In this document: one piece after another, positions 1 through 5,834 of the stretch
How positions within the stretch are numbered: position 1 is the first letter of the stretch
How the letters are laid out: every line of letters starts with the position of its first letter
From: SIG701 sp045123975
Lineage (GTDB): Bacteria > Bacillota > Clostridia > Oscillospirales > CAG-272
Direction of reading: 5' to 3'
Assembly: GCA_045123975.1 (NCBI GenBank)
Contig: JBGVKV010000027.1
Span: 1-7,049 of the forward strand
DNA: 7,049 nucleotides
The notes under the pieces: generated by a model
What the model saw: the letters and a program-made list of their open reading frames with translations, nothing else
Database searches by the model: none
What the model was told of the DNA's origin: nothing
Made by a program: the position numbers and the translations under genes

Positions 1-740
1 TTGTTAAGGTGCTGGCAAACGAGCTGTTCTCCACGCCGGAAACACTGATTCGTCTGGATATGAGCGAATTTATGGATAAATTCTCCGTATCACGTATTAT
101 CGGTGCCCCTCCCGGATACGTGGGCTACGATGATGCGGGGCAATTGACGGAGAAAATCCGTCGGCGTCCTTATTCCGTCGTGCTCTTTGATGAGATTGAG
201 AAAGCGCATCCGGACGTGATGAACATTCTGCTCCAGATTTTGGATGACGGACGTGTCAGTGATGCCCAGGGAAGAGTGGTCAGCTTTGAGAACACAGTAA
301 TCGTTATGACCACCAATGCCGGCTCCTCGAAAATGTCCAACACGGCAGGCTTTGCGGAAAATCAGCACAGTGCGGCACACGACCGCACAATGAAAGCTCT
401 GTCCGAGTTCCTTCGGCCGGAATTCTTGAACCGTGTAGACGAGATTATCACCTTCCATACCTTGACGCAGGAAGATTTCGGTGCTATTGCTGCGCTTATG
501 ATGGGTGATTGCGCTGATGTATTGGCCGATAAGGGCATGAAGCTTACCTGGACGGACAAGGCGCTGAAGCTTATTGCGGAAAAATCGTATTCTTCCAAAT
601 ACGGTGCGCGCAATATGCGGCGCTATATACAGACAGAAGTGGAAGACCGCATTGCCGCGGAGATCATTGCCCAGCACGGTCAAGTATCCGCCTTGCACGT
701 TAGTGTGCGGGACGGTGCCATTGCCGTACAGGCTCTTTAA
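1..740 (+). CDS. clpC: ClpC-like AAA+ unfoldase, C-terminal part (5' truncated by window)
   Basis: This is the second AAA+ module and C-terminal small domain of a Clp/Hsp100 ATPase. Such proteins unfold substrates in the cytoplasm and feed them to the ClpP protease. The frame is open from base 3. Counting the GTG at base 9 as residue 1, I see the pore loop GYVG (36-39), Walker B VVLFDEIE (57-64, D61/E62), sensor 1 TTNAG (101-105), the arginine finger in FLNRVDE (R142) and sensor 2 YGARNMRR (R201). The Walker A motif lies off the left edge. A short hydrophobic tripeptide AGF (113-115) sits where ClpC carries its VGF/LGF ClpP-docking loop, which ClpB lacks, so ClpC is preferred over ClpB. In the sensor 2 motif the usual GARPLRR is GARNMRR. 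The gene ends in TAA and the next gene begins 2 nt later, so the two are very probably cotranscribed. ClpA or a generic ClpA/B-family annotation cannot be excluded without the N-terminus. Confidence 0.9.
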   Translation, partial: VKVLANELFSTPETLIRLDMSEFMDKFSVSRIIGAPPGYVGYDDAGQLTEKIRRRPYSVVLFDEIEKAHPDVMNILLQILDDGRVSDAQGRVVSFENTVIVMTTNAGSSKMSNTAGFAENQHSAAHDRTMKALSEFLRPEFLNRVDEIITFHTLTQEDFGAIAALMMGDCADVLADKGMKLTWTDKALKLIAEKSYSSKYGARNMRRYIQTEVEDRIAAEIIAQHGQVSALHVSVRDGAIAVQAL

Positions 741-742
741 GT

Positions 743-3385
743 ATGAAAATACGGTCGAATCGTTGGCACGCCATGCAGAGCGAGGATGTGTTGCGTGCCT
801 TTTCAACCAACCGATATAAAGGCCTTACTTCCCGTGAGGCAACGGCCAGACGGCTGAAAAAGGGAAACAGCGTCCTGTGGAGTCAGGATCTGAGAGGTCG
901 GTATCCTTCGCTGCTGCATCAGGTATGCGATTATACGACAGTTTTGTTCGTACTCACGGTCCTTCTTGCGGCATTGTTTTCACGCGGCACGGAAAGCCTT
1001 TCCATAGCCATCCTTTTGGTCATTTCCGTAGGACTCCGTACACTTGTTATATTGTCTACACGGAAAATATACCGGCATAATATGAAATACACGTGTCCGC
1101 GATGCCGCGTTATGCGGGACGGTAAATGCCTATATCTTTTTGCCGATCAGATTGTGGACGGAGACATCCTCCTGCTTTCCTCCGGCGATACCGTGCCGGC
1201 AGACGTACGGCTGATTGCCGGGGAGTTGATTGTGTCCGAAGCGTATTTGGACGGTTGTAGGCGGCAGATACAGAAAAATGCTGATGACATCGTTCCGGAG
1301 AAGGCTTCCTGGTCTGAGCGACCCAATACTGTATATGCCGCATCAACTGTTTTGAGCGGCGACAGCGTAGGCGTAGCAGTTGCTACCGGCGAGAGAACGC
1401 TTGCGTATGCTCAAAAGGGGCACATTCTTCCCCCAAAGGAAGAAAAATCATATATGTTGCAGCGTGCGGCTGAGTTGAGCCGGACCGTCTCCCTCATTAT
1501 GATGATTTTCTGCGGAATATACCTGATTGTAGGAGTATTGGCAAAAAATAATCCGGTGCCGCTTGACCAGCTGTTCCTGTCGGCGGTCTCTCTTATAGTT
1601 TCCTCTTCCAGTGAACTGCTGTGCACTGTGGTATGGGGTATGTTGGCGGAAACAATGCAGCGCCTGTCAGCGGACGGATTGTGTATTATTAAGTCTGCTA
1701 CCGCTGTGGAGAAGCTGGCAGTGGCGGAATGGGTGGTCGTTGGCGGTGAGCATCTTCTGCGCACCGGCGAGTTGTTTATACATTCCTGGTGTGGCGGAGA
1801 TCTTTGCTTTCATGAATATACGCAGGATACAAACCTGTCGCAGGATATATTGCGTGTGTGCGGCAGTATTGAACGTTGTTTCCCGAAGAGTGGCTCATTG
1901 GCAGCCAAATCCGCTTCTGAGAATCCATCCGCGTTTCAGAATATCCTCGCCGCGCTTCAGCAAAGAGGCGTATGGCCTGATACCGGTGAGATTCGAGCGT
2001 GTAGGGAGTCCGTTATCTGCAACGGCATGGTAACGTCGCTGGTTGCTGAGGAAAACACTCTGTTTGCTTACGTCAGCGGCAGTATAGATGACGTGATCGG
2101 CTGTTGTTCCAAAGTGATGACGGAGAGCGGTCCGCGCGCTATAACGAGCGAGGAGATTGCTGCTGCCCGCACCCACTCCCGTTTTTGCAAGACGCACGGA
2201 ATCAAAACTATTGCCGCTGCCATGCGTGTGTCGCCCCTTAACCATCTTGACAGACCTGCATCGGTACAAAACAGCATGATCTTTCTGGGATGCGTCTCCG
2301 TGTCTGATCCGGTGGATCCGGAGGTGCGTGAGTTGGTGACGCGTTGCCGTGATGGCGGCGTTCGCGTTGCCTTTTTATGCGAGGAAACGCAAAGTGCGGA
2401 GCATATTGCCCGTGCGTCCGGAATCATTGGTGAAAGAGACAGAGCGCAGATTTGCGATGTCCGGAATGTTGGCGAATGGATGACCCGCGCAGATGGTGCC
2501 AATCTTCTTATCCACACCTTGCCCGGAAAGACGGTCGATCTGATCCGCGAAATGCAGAAACATTCGCGAAATGCCGTGTATTTGGGCGACAGATTAGCGG
2601 ACCTTTCCGTTACCGGAATTTGTCCGGTAATTTTTGCGGAAGAAACGCGCAAGCGTCCTGTGGATACGGTTTCACGGCGCGCTGATGGGATTATACCCCG
2701 CGTGGAGGCTGCAGGAAAACGACAGAGCACATCCCGTATGCGGGATGCGCTTCATGCGCTGGCTGTATGCAGAGGCGCAATTGTTAAGATTCGGTGGAGT
2801 GTTCTGTACTTACTGCTGGCGCAGGCCCTTCGCTGTGTTTTGGCATTATTCGCTCTGTGCACAGGTATGCCGCTGCTGACTGCCTCACAGGCACTGCTCT
2901 TGGGATGTGTAATCGATTTTCTGGCTGTACTCGCCATGGCTTTTCGCCGGAGCGAGAGCCGGATTCTTTCTGTGCGGCGCGAGAGAATCACGCTGCCCAA
3001 GTGGCGCACCGGCCTGCTGGCTTCGCTGGGTATCGGTATTCTGGCAGGCTTGTGCCTGTCCTTATCGCAGCTTACTGTGTCTCGTGTGCTTGCTTTGTTT
3101 GATCCTGCGGTACTCGATGCGCTACGGCTCATCGCCGCGCTTTCCATCACCGCTGCGGTTATGCATTTGTGCGCAGATCGCACCCGAATTAATATGGGAA
3201 GACCGAGGCTTTCCGGTGCTTATATTGCTTATCTGGCGACGGTGGCCGGTTTGGTTGGCATTTTGGTTTACACTAGTGCTGCGGTGCACCATGTTACCGA
3301 TTGGCGCGTGTGGCTGATTTTTGCTATACCCGCTGTCATAACAGGCATAATGTTGAAAATATACAAGAATGCACAGGAAAACTGA
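743..3385 (+). CDS. P2-type cation ATPase homologue lacking catalytic motifs (pseudo-P-type ATPase)
   Basis: This 880-residue protein has the length and layout of P2-type (Ca2+/Na+,K+-like) ATPases. The N-terminal cation-ATPase domain opens with WHAM and has EATARRLKKGN (8-42). M1/M2 span about 64-106, the A domain about 115-225 with conserved GDTVPAD (148-154), M3/M4 about 247-302, the N/P region about 320-660, and six membrane segments lie in about 680-875. Catalytic motifs are lost by eye alignment. TGES is DGCR (170-173), PEGLP in M4 is SELLC (290-294), DKTGT is GGEHL (334-338), KGAPE is SGSID (445-449), TGDN is CEET (546-549), and GDGxND is GDRxAD (615-620). DKTGT occurs nowhere in the protein, so phosphoenzyme formation and classical pumping are not expected. 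Retained parts are DPVDPE (522-527), both Asp of GDRLAD, Glu291 in M4 and Asp725 in M6. The frame is intact, which argues for a selected non-pumping role such as a membrane scaffold or sensor (inference). ATG 743 is chosen because the conserved Trp-His (8-9) would be lost by starting at Met11. No good Shine-Dalgarno is visible, so translation is probably coupled to clpC. Confidence 0.85.
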   Translation: MKIRSNRWHAMQSEDVLRAFSTNRYKGLTSREATARRLKKGNSVLWSQDLRGRYPSLLHQVCDYTTVLFVLTVLLAALFSRGTESLSIAILLVISVGLRTLVILSTRKIYRHNMKYTCPRCRVMRDGKCLYLFADQIVDGDILLLSSGDTVPADVRLIAGELIVSEAYLDGCRRQIQKNADDIVPEKASWSERPNTVYAASTVLSGDSVGVAVATGERTLAYAQKGHILPPKEEKSYMLQRAAELSRTVSLIMMIFCGIYLIVGVLAKNNPVPLDQLFLSAVSLIVSSSSELLCTVVWGMLAETMQRLSADGLCIIKSATAVEKLAVAEWVVVGGEHLLRTGELFIHSWCGGDLCFHEYTQDTNLSQDILRVCGSIERCFPKSGSLAAKSASENPSAFQNILAALQQRGVWPDTGEIRACRESVICNGMVTSLVAEENTLFAYVSGSIDDVIGCCSKVMTESGPRAITSEEIAAARTHSRFCKTHGIKTIAAAMRVSPLNHLDRPASVQNSMIFLGCVSVSDPVDPEVRELVTRCRDGGVRVAFLCEETQSAEHIARASGIIGERDRAQICDVRNVGEWMTRADGANLLIHTLPGKTVDLIREMQKHSRNAVYLGDRLADLSVTGICPVIFAEETRKRPVDTVSRRADGIIPRVEAAGKRQSTSRMRDALHALAVCRGAIVKIRWSVLYLLLAQALRCVLALFALCTGMPLLTASQALLLGCVIDFLAVLAMAFRRSESRILSVRRERITLPKWRTGLLASLGIGILAGLCLSLSQLTVSRVLALFDPAVLDALRLIAALSITAAVMHLCADRTRINMGRPRLSGAYIAYLATVAGLVGILVYTSAAVHHVTDWRVWLIFAIPAVITGIMLKIYKNAQEN

Positions 3386-3393
3386 ATAGAAAC

Positions 3394-3435
3394 GAGAGGA
3401 AGATCGTGTTTCGCCACCGTCTTCCTCTCTTTTTT
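3394..3435 (+). terminator. Intrinsic terminator after the P-type ATPase-like gene
   Basis: A perfect 10-bp stem is formed by GAGAGGAAGA (3394-3403) and TCTTCCTCTC (3420-3429), with a 16-nt loop and then six T (3430-3435). It starts 9 nt after the stop codon of the upstream gene and ends the clpC-side transcription unit before the promoter of the next one. Confidence 0.92.
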
Positions 3436-3468
3436 CACAAAATCCTGTATTTTCTTTGTGAAATATAC

Positions 3469-3497
3469 TTGTATTTGCGAGTGAAATATAGTATAAT
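3469..3497 (+). promoter_or_regulatory. Sigma-A-type promoter for the mrp operon
   Basis: A perfect -10 box TATAAT (3492-3497) lies 17 nt downstream of a partial -35 box TTGTAT (3469-3474, first three bases match consensus). The stretch is AT-rich, lies between a strong terminator and the mrp start, and predicts a transcript start near 3503-3505, giving a leader of about 40 nt. The weak -35 suggests moderate strength or activator help. No operator-like inverted repeat is evident. Confidence 0.7.
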
Positions 3498-3541
3498 ATT
3501 GTGGATAAATTATAATTAATTTTGGCAGGTGAATTTTACCA

Positions 3542-4375
3542 ATGGCAGAAGAATGCACCCATGACTGTTCCTCTTGCACTGCAAATTGCTCCTCGAGGGA
3601 CAAGGGACAGATTCAAAAAGAGCCGCTGAATCCGCAGAGCACGGTTCGTCACGTAATCGGTATTGTCAGCGGAAAGGGCGGTGTCGGTAAGTCTATCGTC
3701 ACGTCTATGATGTCCGTTTTGATGCGCCGCCGTGATTACGGTGTCGGTGTGCTTGACGCGGACATTACCGGACCTTCCATTCCCAAGGCGTTCGGTACAA
3801 ACGGCGATGTTTTCAGCGATGGAAACGGACTGATTCCCCTTAAGACGAAAACCGGTATCCAGATGATGTCCGTAAATCTTCTTTTGGAAGATGAAACACG
3901 TCCCGTTGTTTGGCGCGGCCCCGTTATCGCAGGCACTGTGAAGCAGTTCTGGACAGACGTTATCTGGAATGACGTGGACTTTATGTTTGTGGATATGCCT
4001 CCGGGAACCGGCGACGTTCCGCTTACTGTATTCCAGTCGCTTCCTCTGGATGGCATTATCATTGTGACCACTCCCCAGGAACTGGTTTCCATGATCGTCA
4101 AGAAGGCGCTGAATATGGCCCAGCTGATGAACATTCCCGTAATCGGTCTCGTGGAGAATATGTCCTATGTGAAGTGTCCGGATTGCGGCAAAGAGCTGCA
4201 CATCTTCGGTGAGAGCAAAGCAGAGGAGCTGTGCGAGGCATACGGAATCCCGTTCCTTGGCCGTGTACCTCTTGATCCCAATCTTGCATCCCTTTGTGAC
4301 AAGGGCATCATCGAGTTGATGGAAAACGATTATTTGGACAAGGCTGCAGATGCTGTAGCTGAGTTCTGCAAATAA
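3542..4375 (+). CDS. mrp: Mrp/NBP35 (ApbC)-family Fe-S cluster carrier ATPase
   Basis: This is a 277-residue deviant-Walker P-loop ATPase that binds and transfers [4Fe-4S] clusters to apoproteins in the cytoplasm. The P-loop SGKGGVGKS (43-51) carries the signature Lys45 and catalytic Lys50. It is followed by DADITGPSIP, where the family switch region lies, and by DMPPGTGD, the typical Mrp Walker B stretch. Near the C-terminus VENMSYVKCPDC provides the conserved CxxC (C212, C215) that bridges a cluster at the dimer interface. The N-terminal tail is Cys-rich (C5, C9, C12, C16), a style familiar from clostridial Mrp proteins and loosely recalling the NBP35 N-terminal cluster. AGGTGA (3527-3532) lies 9 nt before the ATG. 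As first gene of the unit containing NuoE-like and hydrogenase-like proteins, it probably serves their Fe-S maturation (inference). Family membership is secure; the specific client proteins are not. Confidence 0.95.
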   Translation: MAEECTHDCSSCTANCSSRDKGQIQKEPLNPQSTVRHVIGIVSGKGGVGKSIVTSMMSVLMRRRDYGVGVLDADITGPSIPKAFGTNGDVFSDGNGLIPLKTKTGIQMMSVNLLLEDETRPVVWRGPVIAGTVKQFWTDVIWNDVDFMFVDMPPGTGDVPLTVFQSLPLDGIIIVTTPQELVSMIVKKALNMAQLMNIPVIGLVENMSYVKCPDCGKELHIFGESKAEELCEAYGIPFLGRVPLDPNLASLCDKGIIELMENDYLDKAADAVAEFCK

Positions 4376-4453
4376 TATTTCTTTTCTAACCCTAACCCTT
4401 GCATGTTTTAATCATTACAGTGATTTGAAATCAACACAGGAGGACTGATCAAC
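4376..4453 (+). promoter_or_regulatory. mrp-nuoE intergenic leader with strong ribosome binding site
   Basis: This 78-nt spacer contains a consensus Shine-Dalgarno AGGAGG (4438-4443) 10 nt before the nuoE ATG. I see no terminator: a weak AT-rich inverted repeat (4406-4429) has a mismatch and no T-run. I see no convincing promoter either, so readthrough from the mrp promoter is the simplest model. Confidence 0.6.
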
Positions 4454-4948
4454 ATGAAAAAGAAAATGACCACCGTACCCTTCGAGGGTACAGCAGAGCA
4501 GAAGGTTGCTCTCGACGCCGTCATCGCTAAGTATAAGGATGAGCCCGGCGCGCTGATGCCCATCCTTCAGGAGGCACAGGATATCTACGGATATCTTCCC
4601 GTTGAAGTGCAGAAGGACATCGCTGCCGGCCTGGATATTCCCGTATCCGAAGTATTCGGCGTTGTTACCTTCTACTCCCAGTTCCTGCTCAACCCGAAGG
4701 GTGCTAACCCCGTAAACATCTGCCTTGGCACTGCATGCTACGTTAAGGGTGCAGGCAAGCTGATGGAGAAGTGCGAGGAACTCCTTGGCATTTCCTGCGG
4801 CGGTTTGACTTCTGATCTGAAGTTCAGCCTGGACGCAACCCGTTGCATCGGTGCTTGCGGTCTGGCCCCCGTACTTACAATCGGCGAGGATGTATATGGC
4901 CGTCTTGAGCCCAATATGCTTCCTGACATCATCAAAAAGTATCGCTAA
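4454..4948 (+). CDS. nuoE: NuoE/HydC/HndA-type [2Fe-2S] subunit of NADH-linked oxidoreductase or hydrogenase
   Basis: This 164-residue protein matches the complex I 24-kDa (NuoE) family in length and motifs. A helical N-terminal bundle holds the characteristic LMPILQEAQDIYGYLP (34-49), and GVVTFYSQF (69-77) precedes a thioredoxin-like [2Fe-2S] domain. The expected four ligands are C90 and C95 (CLGTAC) and C131 and C135 (CIGAC). Extra cysteines at 107 and 115 are not part of that pattern. In Clostridia such subunits work with a NuoF/HydB flavoprotein and a HydA-type [FeFe] hydrogenase to couple NADH with ferredoxin or H2. A complete membrane complex I is less likely here because the neighbours are hydrogenase-associated. 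The start is set by AGGAGG 10 nt upstream. The true partner subunits are not in the window. Confidence 0.93.
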   Translation: MKKKMTTVPFEGTAEQKVALDAVIAKYKDEPGALMPILQEAQDIYGYLPVEVQKDIAAGLDIPVSEVFGVVTFYSQFLLNPKGANPVNICLGTACYVKGAGKLMEKCEELLGISCGGLTSDLKFSLDATRCIGACGLAPVLTIGEDVYGRLEPNMLPDIIKKYR

Positions 4949-4983
4949 TTTCCGTCGGTAATTTCCTCATATACTATTTCTTT

Positions 4984-5018
4984 GAAAGGATGCCGATTCA
5001 ATCGGAACGGACACGTTC
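4984..5018 (+). promoter_or_regulatory. Possible structured spacer before the GTG start of the DRTGG gene
   Basis: A Shine-Dalgarno-like GAAAGGA (4984-4990) lies 28 nt before the GTG at 5019, too far for normal use. Two small hairpins fill the gap: CCGAT/ATCGG (4993-4997 and 5001-5005) and GAACG/CGTTC (5005-5009 and 5014-5018). They share one base. Folding either would shorten the effective distance, while unfolded RNA would leave only a weak CGGA (5008-5011) close to the start. Short stems like these can arise by chance. Confidence 0.3.
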
Positions 5019-5378
5019 GTGAAAATTTATGAAATTCAATCGCTCTTGGGTGCTAAGCTTCTTTGCGGAGAGGAAAATCTCCAGAATGAAGTATATTCCG
5101 CCTGCTGCAGTGATATGATGAGCGACGTATTGGCCTATGTGAAGGATCAGGGAGTTCTTTTGACCGGCCTGATCAACCCCCAGGTAATCCGTACCGCCAG
5201 CATGATGGATATGGTGTGCATCGTATTCGTCCGCGATAAAACTCCTACAGATGAAATGGTAGAGCTCGCGCGCGAATGCGGCATCGTCGTTATGTGCTCG
5301 CCTTTGCGTGCCTACGAGGCCTGCGGTCTTTTGTACCAAGCCGGTCTGCAGGGTAAAGCGGGTGTCAATCATGACTGA
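5019..5378 (+). CDS. Stand-alone DRTGG-domain protein
   Basis: This 119-residue soluble protein is recognisable as a DRTGG-domain (HPr-kinase N-domain-like) protein. Its central segment LLTGLINPQVIRTASMMDM and the C-terminal YEACGLLYQAGL are typical of the single-domain forms found in hydrogenase-linked clusters. The literal DRTGG string is absent, as is common in this subfamily. No catalytic motif is visible, so a ligand-binding or protein-protein regulatory role is more likely than enzymatic activity. There is no CBS or kinase domain. Cysteines near residues 16, 29-30, 67, 88, 94 and 104 are more frequent than expected for a small soluble protein, which could matter in a redox setting (inference). 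The start is a GTG with only a weak CGGA 7 nt upstream; no in-frame ATG gives a better start. The end overlaps the next gene by 8 nt. Family is fairly secure, function unknown. Confidence 0.82.
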   Translation: MKIYEIQSLLGAKLLCGEENLQNEVYSACCSDMMSDVLAYVKDQGVLLTGLINPQVIRTASMMDMVCIVFVRDKTPTDEMVELARECGIVVMCSPLRAYEACGLLYQAGLQGKAGVNHD

Positions 5379-5793
5379 GACGATCCGTTTTCATTTTAAC
5401 GTGGACGGAGAAAACTTTTCCTCAGCGGGGGAAGCCTCGGTGATGGTGAAGAAAAAACTCCGTCAGCTCGGTTTTTCGCCGGATGTGATGCGCCGTGTTT
5501 CCATTGCTATGTACGAGGGTGAGATCAATATGGTCATCCACGCACACGGCGGTGTGGCCGACGTGATCGTCGGTGATGATGCCATTGAGATTATCCTGGC
5601 CGACAAAGGCCCCGGTATTCCTGATATCGGGAAGGCTATGCAGGAGGGATATTCCACCGCCAGCGACAATATCCGTGCACTCGGATTCGGCGCCGGCATG
5701 GGACTTCCCAATATGAAAAAGTATACCGACTATATGCATATTGACACAGAGATTGGCGTTGGCACGACGATTACCATGCGAGTCAATTACTGA
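5371..5793 (+). CDS. Anti-sigma-factor-like ATP-binding protein (HATPase_c, Ser/Thr kinase type)
   Basis: This 140-residue protein is essentially a single GHKL ATPase domain of the RsbW/SpoIIAB kind. It shows the N box EGEIN (49-53, with E49 and N53), the G1 box DKGPGIP (78-84) and the glycine-rich G2 lid GFGAGMGLPNMKK (105-117). The ending GTTITMRV matches the last strand of the fold. Such proteins bind ATP and either phosphorylate a Ser/Thr of an antagonist protein or bind a partner in a nucleotide-dependent switch. There is no histidine phosphoacceptor domain, membrane segment or response regulator. The ATG at 5371 overlaps the end of the DRTGG gene by 8 nt, which implies coupled translation and perhaps a physical complex. 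Similar HATPase genes sit next to sensory-type hydrogenases in other anaerobes, so a role as signal output of the following gene is likely (inference). The in-frame GTG/TTG codons upstream would only extend it into the DRTGG gene. Confidence 0.87.
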   Translation: MTETIRFHFNVDGENFSSAGEASVMVKKKLRQLGFSPDVMRRVSIAMYEGEINMVIHAHGGVADVIVGDDAIEIILADKGPGIPDIGKAMQEGYSTASDNIRALGFGAGMGLPNMKKYTDYMHIDTEIGVGTTITMRVNY

Positions 5794-5823
5794 GTTCGTT
5801 GTGTGTGAAACGCTCAAAAAAGC

Positions 5824-5829
5824 GAGGTG
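5824..5829 (+). promoter_or_regulatory. Ribosome binding site that fixes the TTG start of the hydrogenase-like gene
   Basis: GAGGTG lies 5 nt upstream of TTG 5835. The frame stays open further upstream, with in-frame GTG at 5805 and TTG at 5799, but these lack a Shine-Dalgarno. Starting at 5835 also puts the first ferredoxin cysteine at residue 15, the usual place in this family. Confidence 0.72.
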
Positions 5830-5834
5830 CTGTT

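Noticed and set aside
90..806. Long minus-strand open frame opposite the clpC end
   Set aside because: It is antisense to a clearly conserved AAA+ domain, has no recognisable motif or ribosome binding site, and runs into the next gene. It is a shadow frame.
2068..2730. 220-codon minus-strand open frame inside the P-type ATPase-like gene
   Set aside because: It is low-complexity in Arg/Ser as expected for an antisense shadow, and the + frame there has conserved P-domain features.
3511..3516. Second TATAAT downstream of the mrp promoter
   Set aside because: No -35 element at suitable spacing, and the upstream TATAAT at 3492 has one.
3536..4201. 221-codon minus-strand open frame opposite mrp
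   Set aside because: It is His/Asn-rich with no motif, and the + strand encodes an unambiguous Mrp ATPase with promoter and ribosome binding site.
4387..4399. Two telomere-like TAACCC units
   Set aside because: Only two copies in an intergenic spacer of a bacterial operon; chance is sufficient.
4406..4429. AT-rich inverted repeat between mrp and nuoE as a terminator
   Set aside because: A short imperfect stem with a mismatch and no T-run; not a credible terminator.
4970..4975. TATACT as a -10 box for an internal promoter before the DRTGG gene
   Set aside because: No -35-like hexamer lies 16-18 nt upstream (the site reads AATTTC), so evidence is insufficient.
4990..5022. Ten-codon leader frame (ATG 4990) whose TGA overlaps the GTG start at 5019
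   Set aside because: The overlap is suggestive of coupling, but the Shine-Dalgarno-like bases abut the ATG with no spacing, so initiation there is unlikely.
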